Origin: an uncultured Verrucomicrobiota bacterium
GTDB taxonomy: Bacteria > Verrucomicrobiota > Verrucomicrobiae > Opitutales > Opitutaceae
Assembly (NCBI GenBank): GCA_946481225.1
Contig: CAMLNJ010000037.1
Coordinates: 1 to 12,014, forward strand
Direction of reading: 5' to 3'
Length of the DNA stretch: 12,014 nucleotides
The translations under genes were made by a program, and so were the position numbers. This document shows, piece by piece, positions 1-6,264 of this stretch. The stretch's first letter is position 1; every line of letters begins with the position of its first letter. Below the pieces are notes generated by a model. The model saw only the letters and a list, made by a program, of their open reading frames with translations, was not told the DNA's origin and did not search any database.

Positions 1-696
1 CTGGCTTCGGTCGATTATTTCCTTCCCGTCACCTACGACATGGTGATCACCCGCCCGAGCACCCCCAGCTCCACGGTCAAAAACGGCATCACCACCGAAA
101 AGTCGGCCTACTCCTTCGAGGTCTTCACCAGCAAAGACCTGCTCAAACTCATGCTTCCGGGCAAAACCGACGCCGAGCTGAAGACTTGGGCGCTCTACGC
201 CGTCAGCGACAGCGCCTCCTTCGGCGGCGAGACCGAACCGAACGGCTTCGAAAGCATCCGCCTCGTCGCCCGCAAGAAAAACGACACCGCGCCCCTCAGC
301 GAACTACCCGCCGGCCTCACCTTCTCCCTCTCGCTCAGCGACACGCGCTCCTACTCCTCCACCACGGTCCACGACAATGAAGAGGAGGGCCCAGTGCTGT
401 CGAAGCGCGAAACCCTCACCCAACTCGCCACCCTCACCCAGTCGCTTCCCGCTCGCGGCACCCGCCCCGCCGGCACCCTGACCACCGAAGGTCAGCTCTC
501 CCACGGCCTCATCTACGGCAAGATCACCATCGCCGGCGAAACCACGTCCGGACCGGTCAATTGCCCCACCGCCGCGACCTATCGCGCCGCGGGCACCTTC
601 GAAGCCGTCCCCGGATCCGTTGCCAACGAGAGTGGACTGGCCGAGGTGCTGATCTCCTTCGGCACGCCCATCCGCAAGGCCGTCGCAAGCGACTGA
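1..696 (+). CDS. Hypothetical protein, 3' part (5' end outside window)
   Basis: The reading frame is open from the first base to the TGA at 694-696, giving about 231 residues. I do not recognise the family. The first ATG is at 40-42, but the 13 codons before it are also open, read like normal coding sequence (SVDYFLPVTYD) and contain no start codon, and there is no Shine-Dalgarno motif before the ATG, so I treat the gene as cut by the window edge. The protein is soluble-looking, rich in Ser, Thr and Gly, with no membrane segment in the visible part; any signal peptide would lie upstream. Alternating hydrophobic and polar stretches (SLSLSDTRSYSS, LIYGKITIAGETTSG) suggest beta structure, as in surface, pilus-associated or structural proteins, but this is only an impression. 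It ends just before an intrinsic terminator, so it is the last gene of its transcript and converges on menB. Coding status is fairly sure; function unknown. Confidence 0.65.
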   Translation: MASVDYFLPVTYDMVITRPSTPSSTVKNGITTEKSAYSFEVFTSKDLLKLMLPGKTDAELKTWALYAVSDSASFGGETEPNGFESIRLVARKKNDTAPLSELPAGLTFSLSLSDTRSYSSTTVHDNEEEGPVLSKRETLTQLATLTQSLPARGTRPAGTLTTEGQLSHGLIYGKITIAGETTSGPVNCPTAATYRAAGTFEAVPGSVANESGLAEVLISFGTPIRKAVASD

Positions 697-731
697 TCAC
701 GGCGCCCCGGGCGCCCGCCCTCTTTTCCACC

Positions 732-761
732 GGCACGGGCTTTGCCGCCCGTGCCTTTTTT
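732..761 (+). terminator. Intrinsic (Rho-independent) terminator
   Basis: A perfect 9-bp stem, GGCACGGGC (732-740) and GCCCGTGCC (747-755), with a 6-nt loop TTTGCC, is followed at once by six T residues (756-761). It lies 35 bp after the stop of the upstream plus-strand gene. The T run is only on the plus strand, so it should stop that gene's transcript and not the convergent menB transcript. A second GC-only hairpin (GGCGCC at 701-706 and 710-715) sits just upstream. Confidence 0.9.
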
Positions 762-834
762 GCGCCCCGCGCCGGCGGCTCCGGCAAGCGCCATCAGTCT
801 GGCGCGCGCTCCCTCCCAACTGCGATTTCCAGGC

Positions 835-1674
835 TCAAGGGAGCCACGGAAACCGCCGCGCGTCCGGCTTGCGCTTCTCGCGCTGGGCGCCGTGAAACTC
901 CTTCGCCTCCTCGCTCATGTAGTAGAGCAGCGTCGCGTTGCCCGCCAACTCCTGGATGCCCGACTGCCCGTCGAGCTCCGCGTTGAAGGCGCTCTTCAAG
1001 GCCCGGATCGCCAGCGGCGAATGGCCGAGGATCTCCCGCGCCCACTTCACCCCCTCGGCCTCCAGCCTCGCCACCGGCACCACCGCGTTCACCAGCCCCA
1101 TGTCGAGGGCCTCGGCGGCGCTGTATTGACGGCATAAATACCAGATCTCGCGGGCCTTCTTCTGGCCCACCAGCCGCGCCAGGTAGCTGCTGCCGAAGCC
1201 CGCGTCGAAGGAGCCCATGCGCGGCCCCACCTGGCCGAAGACGCCGTTGTCCGCGGCGATCGTCAGGTCGCACACCACGTGCAGCACATGCCCGCCGCCG
1301 ATCGCGTAGCCCGCCACCAACGCGATGACCACCTTGGGCATGGACCGGATCAGTTTCTGCAGATCGAGCACATTGAGCCGCGGCACGCCGTCCGTGCCGA
1401 CGTAGCCCGCGTGGCCGCGCACTCCTTGGTCTCCGCCCGCGCAGAAAGCGTATTTTCCGTCCGTGTGCGGCCCCGCGCCGGTCAGGAGCACCACGCCCAC
1501 CTTCGGGTCCTCGCGCGCGTCGAGAAAGGCCTCATACATCTGATGCACCGTGTCCGGAGTGAAGGAGTTGCGACGATGGGGACGGTTGATCGTCACCTTC
1601 GCGATGCCGTCCGCCTTCTCGTAAACGATGTCGGAGTATTCCTTAACGCGCTTCCAAGCGATGCTCTGGGTCAT
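835..1674 (-). CDS. menB: 1,4-dihydroxy-2-naphthoyl-CoA synthase (MenB)
   Basis: MenB catalyses the intramolecular Claisen-type ring closure of o-succinylbenzoyl-CoA to 1,4-dihydroxy-2-naphthoyl-CoA in cytoplasmic menaquinone synthesis. The 279-residue protein is a full-length crotonase-fold enzyme. Visible family motifs are FCAGGDQ at 77-83 (oxyanion-hole region), [20 protein letters not shown] at 122-141, and [19 protein letters not shown] at 146-164. Gly150, in the position of the bicarbonate-binding Gly156 of E. coli MenB, and Ser155 and Asp157 point to the bicarbonate-dependent class. [14 protein letters not shown] (171-184) and the C-terminal RKPDARRF segment also match MenB. The frame extends 37 codons upstream to an ATG inside the palindrome at 1762-1790, but that extension is unlike the family N-terminus, so ATG at 1674 is chosen. 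No Shine-Dalgarno motif precedes it. It is separated from menF/menD by kup and an MFS gene and diverges from kup. Confidence 0.96.
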   Translation of the reverse strand: MTQSIAWKRVKEYSDIVYEKADGIAKVTINRPHRRNSFTPDTVHQMYEAFLDAREDPKVGVVLLTGAGPHTDGKYAFCAGGDQGVRGHAGYVGTDGVPRLNVLDLQKLIRSMPKVVIALVAGYAIGGGHVLHVVCDLTIAADNGVFGQVGPRMGSFDAGFGSSYLARLVGQKKAREIWYLCRQYSAAEALDMGLVNAVVPVARLEAEGVKWAREILGHSPLAIRALKSAFNAELDGQSGIQELAGNATLLYYMSEEAKEFHGAQREKRKPDARRFPWLP

Positions 1675-1761
1675 GGGTAAAACGGCCACGCTGCCCGCCC
1701 CGTCCCGCTCGTCAACGCCGCCGCCATTGTCGCCGCTTCGCCAACACGTGAAACCGCGGCA

Positions 1762-1790
1762 GCCCAATGTTCGTATTACGAACATTGGGC
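1762..1790. promoter_or_regulatory. Perfect 29-bp palindrome, probable operator
   Basis: Arms GCCCAATGTTCGTA (1762-1775) and TACGAACATTGGGC (1777-1790) are perfect 14-bp inverted repeats around a single central T at 1776. The site lies in the menB/kup divergent region, 88 bp before the menB ATG and 133 bp before the kup ATG. Its core reads GTTC-N7-GAAC, the spacing of the alphaproteobacterial LexA box. The Verrucomicrobiota LexA site I remember has a shorter spacer, so LexA is only one candidate. No T run follows on either strand, so it is not a typical terminator. It could control menB, kup or both; a one-base loop would disfavour an RNA hairpin of the full length. Confidence 0.6.
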
Positions 1791-1923
1791 CCGGCCTCCC
1801 CTTCGCCGTCGTTATTCCACGCCCGAGCCGTCAGACACCTGTGTTCCATCGAGAATCGCCCCGGTTGACTCCGGCGTCTCCCACCCGCGAAGCTTTGCTT
1901 TCCATTTGCCGATCCCCCCTCTC

Positions 1924-3849
1924 ATGAGCACCGCCCACGCGCCATCCACGCTCTCCACACGTGCCAAGTTCGGCCTCAGCCTCGGCGCGCTCGGCGTCGT
2001 CTTCGGCGACATCGGCACCAGCCCGCTCTACACGATGCGCGAGTGCCTGCACTACCTGCCCGACGTCAGCCGCTCGGAAGGCGTCATCGGCGTGCTCTCG
2101 CTCATGCTCTGGACGCTGATGTTCACAGTCAGCTTCAAATACATCACCTTCGTCACCCGCGCCGACAACCACGGCGAAGGCGGCATCTTCGCTCTCCTCG
2201 CCCTTGGAGCCAACCCTGCGCCCGCCCCCGCCGAATCCCCGTCGTCCGCCGGCTCCATCGCTCGCCGCGGACTCGGGCTCCCCACCCTGCTCATCCTTTT
2301 CGGAGCCGCCCTGCTCTACGGCGACGGCATCATCACCCCCGCCATCTCCGTCCTTGGCGCGGCGGAAGGCTTCAAAAGCTTCAACCCCGCTCTCGAACGC
2401 TACGTCATCCCCATCGCGGTCGCGATCCTCGCCGGCCTCTTTCTTGTGCAACGCAAAGGCACCCGCGCCATCGGCGTCGTTTTCGGCCCGGTCATCCTCG
2501 TGTGGTTTGCCGTGCTCGGCCTTCTCGGTGCGTGGCATCTCTTCGACTCCCCGCAGGTCTTTTCCGCGATCAATCCTCTCTACGGTTTCCGCCTCCTCTG
2601 GAACCACCCCGCCCAGGCCGCGGGCGTCCTCGGCTCCATCGTCCTCACCATTACCGGCGCCGAAGCTCTTTACGCCGACATGGGCCACTTCGGCCGCGCC
2701 GCCATCGCCCGCGCCTGGCGTTGGGTAGTCTGCCCCGGCCTTTTGTTGAACTACTTCGGACAAGGCTCCTACGCCATCGCTCATCCGACCGACGAAACCA
2801 ACCCGTTCTTCGCCCTCGCGCCCGACGGCCCCCTACGCGTCGGCCTCGTCCTGCTCTCCATCCTCGCCGCCATCATCGCCAGCCAAGCCCTCATCACCGG
2901 CACCTTCTCGCTCACGCGCCAAGCCGTGCAGCTGGGCTATTTCCCGCGCCTCAAGATCCTCCACACCAACGCCCATCAAGAGGGCCAGATCTACCTCCCG
3001 CTGGTGAATTTCTTCCTCGCCGCCGGCTCCATCGCCGTCGTCGTCGGCTTTGGCTCGTCCACCGCCCTCGCGGCCGCCTACGGCATCGCCGTCACCGGCA
3101 CCATGGCCGTCACCAGCTTCGCGCTCTTCAACGTCATGCGCCGCCGCTGGAACTGGGGCTTCGCGCCCGTCCTCGCCCTCACGATCCTCTTCCTCACCAT
3201 CGACCTCACCTTCTTCGGCGCCAACCTCCACAAATTCGCCGACGGCGGCTGGCTCCCCGTCATCATCGCGATCGGCCTCATCGCCCTCATGCACACCTGG
3301 AAGAGCGGCCGAAACGAAATCCAGGAAAAGGTCTACGGCTCCGCCGTCGCCGAGCTGGAACTCGCCAGCATCGCGCGCAGCAAAAACATCGTCCGCGTCC
3401 CCGGCTCCGCCGTCTTCATGGTCGCCACGCCAAAGGGAACCCCCCTCGCGCTCCTCCATCACCTCAAGGCCAACAAGTGCCTCCAACAGCACGTCGTCCT
3501 CCTCACCATCCTCACCGACGCCGTGCCGCAGGTGGACGACGAAGAGCGCATGACCCTCGAGTCCCTCGGCGAGGGCGTCTGGCGCGCCGTCGTCCACTAC
3601 GGCTACATGGAGTCGCCCGACGTCGCCAAGATGGTCGAGCGTATCAAGGGCCAAGGCGTGCCGATCAACCCCGCCTCCGCCACCTTCTATTTCAACCGTG
3701 AGATGATCATCACCGGCGGTTCCGCCCGCATGTTCGAGTGGCAAAAATCCCTCTACGCCTTCCTCAGCCGCAACGCCTCCCCGATCAAGGACTACTACCG
3801 CATCCTGCCCACGCAGATCATCGAGATCGGCCTCCCCGTGCAGCTCTGA
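1924..3849 (+). CDS. kup: Low-affinity potassium uptake permease Kup (Trk-independent KUP/HAK/KT family)
   Basis: Kup takes up K+ across the inner membrane, in characterised members together with protons. The 641-residue length fits the family. The N-terminal signature LSLGALGVVFGDIGTSPLYT is at 18-37, NHGEGGIFALLALG at 82-95, and the highly conserved GAALLYGDGIITPAISVLGA at 127-146. About 12 hydrophobic segments fill the first ~460 residues (for example around FFLAAGSIAVVVGFGSS and LTILFLTIDLTFFGANL), followed by a cytoplasmic domain of about 180 residues ending in FLSRNASPIKDYY and IIEIGLPVQL, as usual for Kup. ATG at 1924 is preferred over an in-frame TTG at 1906 because the signature then sits at the usual distance from the N-terminus; neither start has a Shine-Dalgarno motif. 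It is divergent from menB and followed by the same-strand MFS gene after 116 bp of repeat-bearing DNA. No link to quinone synthesis is evident beyond proximity. Confidence 0.97.
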   Translation: MSTAHAPSTLSTRAKFGLSLGALGVVFGDIGTSPLYTMRECLHYLPDVSRSEGVIGVLSLMLWTLMFTVSFKYITFVTRADNHGEGGIFALLALGANPAPAPAESPSSAGSIARRGLGLPTLLILFGAALLYGDGIITPAISVLGAAEGFKSFNPALERYVIPIAVAILAGLFLVQRKGTRAIGVVFGPVILVWFAVLGLLGAWHLFDSPQVFSAINPLYGFRLLWNHPAQAAGVLGSIVLTITGAEALYADMGHFGRAAIARAWRWVVCPGLLLNYFGQGSYAIAHPTDETNPFFALAPDGPLRVGLVLLSILAAIIASQALITGTFSLTRQAVQLGYFPRLKILHTNAHQEGQIYLPLVNFFLAAGSIAVVVGFGSSTALAAAYGIAVTGTMAVTSFALFNVMRRRWNWGFAPVLALTILFLTIDLTFFGANLHKFADGGWLPVIIAIGLIALMHTWKSGRNEIQEKVYGSAVAELELASIARSKNIVRVPGSAVFMVATPKGTPLALLHHLKANKCLQQHVVLLTILTDAVPQVDDEERMTLESLGEGVWRAVVHYGYMESPDVAKMVERIKGQGVPINPASATFYFNREMIITGGSARMFEWQKSLYAFLSRNASPIKDYYRILPTQIIEIGLPVQL

Positions 3850-3856
3850 GTTCGGG

Positions 3857-3915
3857 GTGGCACGGGCATCCCGCCCGTTGTGTCCGACCCGTGGCATGGG
3901 CGTCCCGCCCATGAT
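3857..3915. repeat. Two tandem copies of a short hairpin repeat (GTGGCAYGGGCRTCCCGCCCRT)
   Basis: Unit 1 (3857-3881) and unit 2 (3891-3915) share the pattern GTGGCAYGGGCRTCCCGCCCRT. Each folds as a hairpin with a 5-nt loop: ACGGGC (3862-3867) with GCCCGT (3873-3878), and CATGGGC (3895-3901) with GCCCATG (3907-3913). The C in the left arm of unit 1 becomes T in unit 2 and the paired G becomes A, so pairing is kept. I recall this kind of element as dispersed in many copies in Verrucomicrobiota and related genomes, where it is often mis-annotated as protein (HGRDAHAT-like peptides). It follows the kup stop by 7 bp and may act in 3'-end formation or RNA stability; only a loose T-rich stretch (3918-3931) follows. 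Confidence 0.8.
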
Positions 3916-3965
3916 CGTTTTCGCTCGTTTCCCTGAATAACTCGCACGCCTCCGCGGCAAGTTTC

Positions 3966-5174
3966 GTGCTCCCGCGATCCGCGGTGTCCTCGTCTCCCTC
4001 GTCATCGTCACCCTCCCGCGACCGCGCCCTCGCCTGGCTGCTCGGTCTCCACGGCCTCGCCCTCCTGGTCGTTTTCCCGCTCGGACCACAGGAAGCCCGC
4101 CTCTGGCATCCCGGCGTCCCTGGAGTCGCCGTCCTAGCCGCCGCCTTCCCCCTCGCCGCCGTGCTCGGCGGCCTGCTCGCGCGCCGCGCCCCCCGGCTCC
4201 CTTCCTCGCCGCGCGCCCTCGCCGGCCTCGCCGCCCTCGCCACCCTCCCCGGCGCCTTCTCCATCGACTACCCCACGCTCGTCGCCGCCCGCGTCCTCTG
4301 CGGCTTCGTGGTCGGCGCCTCCTACGTCGCCATCCATCGTGTCCTGCCGGCCTCCGCCAGCCCCGTCGTCTCCCGCATCTCCCCGCGCGTCGTCGCCTTT
4401 GGCATGCCGCTCTGCCTCCTCGCCTCCACCGCCCTCGATTGGCGCTTCGGCTTCCTCCCCATCCTGCTCGGCCAAGCTTGCGTTCTCGCACTGTCTCCCG
4501 CCCTGGCCCCGGGCCCCGCCTCCCACCCGACCCTGACACTGGACGAACCCAGCCCTTGGAGCCTCGTCGCCACCGCCGCCCTCTCCTCCATCACCGCCGC
4601 CTATCTCACCATCCTCTCCGGTTTCCTCGTCTTCAACGCCGGCCACACCGAATTCCACATTCCCGTCGTCCTCCTCACCACCGCGCTGCTCGGCCTCGCC
4701 GCTCCGCCGCTCGTCGGCCGTCTCCGATCCAGGACCACACCGACCGCCTTCTATCTCGCCACGCTCGCCGCCTCCGCCTGCGCCCTCCTCGCCCTCCTCG
4801 CGCTCCGCGGCCCCCTTCCCGCGCCGCTCGCGATTCTGACCATCGCCGGCTTCCTCGTCGCCAACTCCACCCGCCACCTCGCGCTCGCCGGCCTCGTCTC
4901 CCCCTCCCTCCCCGCCACGAAAGTCCCCGCGCACCAGACCCACACCCAGCTCGCCAACCACCTCGGTTTCGGCCTCGGCGCGCTCTCCGCCGGGAAACTC
5001 ATCTATCTTACGCCGCTCCACACGTTCGAAGGCATGCCTTCGCTGCTGGCCGCATCCATCCTCGCCACCGGCATCGCCCTCGTCGCCGGTCTGGCCGCGC
5101 ACCGCGCCACTCAGCCCAAGGACATGCCCAGCCCCGCGGAAATCGCCCCGAGCGATATCCGCGCCCCCTCGTAG
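3966..5174 (+). CDS. MFS-type membrane transporter, substrate unknown
   Basis: A 402-residue, very hydrophobic protein with about twelve predicted membrane segments (roughly 22-40, 51-72, 84-100, 105-123, 142-158, 161-180, 199-223, 233-250, 261-280, 286-300, 328-348, 358-378), the layout of the major facilitator superfamily. Supporting details are ARVLCGFVVGASYVA at 108-122 in the fourth segment and KVPAHQTHTQLANHLGFGLG at 319-338 leading into the eleventh. The loop between segments 2 and 3 is basic (ARRAPRLPSSPR) but lacks a clear GxLaDRxGrk motif, so the substrate cannot be named. No ATG is available near the N-terminus; GTG at 3966 gives the longest product and GTG at 3984 is an alternative that removes six residues; neither has a Shine-Dalgarno motif. 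The Ser-rich first 18 residues are not family-like. The gene could be co-transcribed with kup. Its last 64 bp overlap the convergent enolase-family gene. Confidence 0.85.
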   Translation: MLPRSAVSSSPSSSSPSRDRALAWLLGLHGLALLVVFPLGPQEARLWHPGVPGVAVLAAAFPLAAVLGGLLARRAPRLPSSPRALAGLAALATLPGAFSIDYPTLVAARVLCGFVVGASYVAIHRVLPASASPVVSRISPRVVAFGMPLCLLASTALDWRFGFLPILLGQACVLALSPALAPGPASHPTLTLDEPSPWSLVATAALSSITAAYLTILSGFLVFNAGHTEFHIPVVLLTTALLGLAAPPLVGRLRSRTTPTAFYLATLAASACALLALLALRGPLPAPLAILTIAGFLVANSTRHLALAGLVSPSLPATKVPAHQTHTQLANHLGFGLGALSAGKLIYLTPLHTFEGMPSLLAASILATGIALVAGLAAHRATQPKDMPSPAEIAPSDIRAPS

Positions 5175-6202
5175 CGCATCCCGCCGACGAACGGATCCGT
5201 CGCCAGAAACAGCGGAGTGTCGAGATCGACAAACTCGAAACCGCCCAGCCCCGCCGCGAAACAGGCCGAAAACGTCATCGCCAGCCGCGACTCCACGTTC
5301 CCGCCGATCATCAGTCCCAGCCCCCTCTCCTTCGCCGCCAGCGCCAGATCGAACGCGTCCGCCACGCCCGATTTCATCAGCTTGATGTTCACCACCTGCG
5401 CCGCGCGCTCGTCCGCCAACCTCGCCACATCCGCCGCGGTGCACGCCGCCTCGTCAGCCGCGAGCCGCCATCCCGAAAATTCCGCCAACTCCCGCGCCCC
5501 CGCGTAATCGTCCTTCGCCAACCATTGCTCCAGCAGCGCCGGCGCGATTCCCGCCGCATTCAGCCCGCGCACCAGCGCCCTCGCCGCCTCGCGTGATAGC
5601 CCCGCGTTTCCGTCCAAAATCAACGGCGAATCCGGCGCCACGGCGTGGATCGCCCTCAACCGCGCCAGATCGTGCTCCGGTCCTCCCTTGCCGCCGACCT
5701 TCACCTTGATCGAACGAATGCCCCGCGCGCGGATATCGCGCGCCGCCGACGACGACTCCTCCGGCGAGCCCGTCGTCACCGTCATATCCGTCTCCAACTC
5801 GCTCCCCGCCCCGCCAAAGAACTTCCACAAAGGCAGCCCCGCCCGCCGCGTCAGCGCATCGAGCAGCGCCATTTCGAACCCGCACTGGGCCGAACCCGAC
5901 TCGCGCCCGCCCGCCGCGCGAAACGCCACCGCCAGCTCGCGCCAGTTCGTCAGGCTCGCCTCGCGCCCCACGATCGCTTCGCGCGCCCTCGCCAGCGCCG
6001 CCAGCGCCTGCTCCTGCGTCTCGCCGTTATAGGCCGGAAACGGCGCCGCCTCGCCGATCCCGCGCGTCCCGTCGCTCAGATCAAGCGTCACCAACACATT
6101 CCGCGCCACTTCCTGCGCCCCGCCGGAAATGCCGAACGGCGCATGCAACGCGATATCCAAGGGCGTCGCCTCCACGCGTGAGATTCGAAGCATCTCGTTC
6201 AT
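5111..6202 (-). CDS. Enolase-superfamily enzyme, dipeptide epimerase type, in the menC position
   Basis: A complete 363-residue member of the muconate-lactonizing-enzyme subgroup of the enolase superfamily. The N-terminal capping domain (about 1-125) is followed by the barrel with K166-x-K168 (SIKVKVG), metal ligands D197 (ILDGN), E225 (LLEQ) and D250 (AADE), and base K274 (NIKLMKSG). The eighth-strand motif FVDLDTPLFL (D326-x-D328) is the DxD that binds the substrate ammonium group in dipeptide epimerases such as E. coli YcjG (L-Ala-D/L-Glu epimerase); o-succinylbenzoate synthases (MenC) lack it. The 20s-loop reads HAPFGISGGAQ, where YcjG has an Arg (IARGSR), so Ala-Glu may not be the substrate. 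Position directly after menF and menD instead suggests MenC. Family is sure; reaction is open. ATG at 6202 is chosen over a TTG at 6214 and an ATG at 6193 because GGGAGA lies five bases before it, the only clear Shine-Dalgarno-like site in this gene run. Confidence 0.88.
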   Translation of the reverse strand: MNEMLRISRVEATPLDIALHAPFGISGGAQEVARNVLVTLDLSDGTRGIGEAAPFPAYNGETQEQALAALARAREAIVGREASLTNWRELAVAFRAAGGRESGSAQCGFEMALLDALTRRAGLPLWKFFGGAGSELETDMTVTTGSPEESSSAARDIRARGIRSIKVKVGGKGGPEHDLARLRAIHAVAPDSPLILDGNAGLSREAARALVRGLNAAGIAPALLEQWLAKDDYAGARELAEFSGWRLAADEAACTAADVARLADERAAQVVNIKLMKSGVADAFDLALAAKERGLGLMIGGNVESRLAMTFSACFAAGLGGFEFVDLDTPLFLATDPFVGGMRYEGARISLGAISAGLGMSLG

Positions 6203-6206
6203 CCGT

Positions 6207-6212
6207 TCTCCC
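6207..6212 (-). promoter_or_regulatory. Ribosome binding site of the enolase-family gene
   Basis: GGGAGA on the minus strand ends four bases before the ATG at 6202. It decides this start over the upstream in-frame TTG, which would overlap it. Confidence 0.6.
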
Positions 6213-6233
6213 AAATACGTTCTTTCTAATATT

Positions 6234-6264
6234 ATCCGCGATCATCCGCGTAATCCGTGGTTAA
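6234..6264. repeat. Solo 31-nt arm of the CRCAGAT repeat family (copy R1)
   Basis: The plus-strand sequence from ATCCGCGATC to CCGTGGTTAA matches the right arm of copies R2 (8052-8082) and R3 (9577-9607) over all 31 positions without a gap; it shares the terminal CCGTGGTTAA with R2. The opposite arm is absent: the rest of the menD-enolase gap is unrelated AT-rich sequence. The terminal TTAA provides the menD stop codon (TAA on the minus strand, 6261-6263). It fills about half of the 58-bp gap. Confidence 0.75.

Noticed and set aside
1745..1750. CACGTG palindrome in the menB-kup region
   Set aside because: Six-base palindromes are frequent by chance and no second copy is nearby.
1675..1785. 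37-codon N-terminal extension of MenB
   Set aside because: It starts inside the perfect palindrome, runs through the likely promoter region and does not resemble MenB N-termini.
1865..1900. Possible kup promoter beginning TTGACT at 1865-1870
   Set aside because: No acceptable -10 hexamer at 16-18 bp spacing; the best stretch (AGCTTT) is poor and at the wrong distance, and -35-like hexamers are common by chance.
2043..3701. Long open frame (552 codons) on the plus strand inside kup
   Set aside because: It is out of frame with kup, which is an unmistakable full-length family member. The translation is Arg/Pro/His-rich low-complexity text, as expected from a shifted frame in GC-rich DNA.
2833..4539. 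Long minus-strand open frame (568 codons) across kup and the MFS gene
   Set aside because: The product is Gly/Arg/Asp/Glu-rich without domain features and spans two real genes and the hairpin repeats; it is an antisense shadow.
4134..5444. Minus-strand open frame of 436 codons rich in Gly, Glu and Asp
   Set aside because: Antisense to the MFS gene and out of frame with the enolase-family gene; composition is typical of shadow frames.
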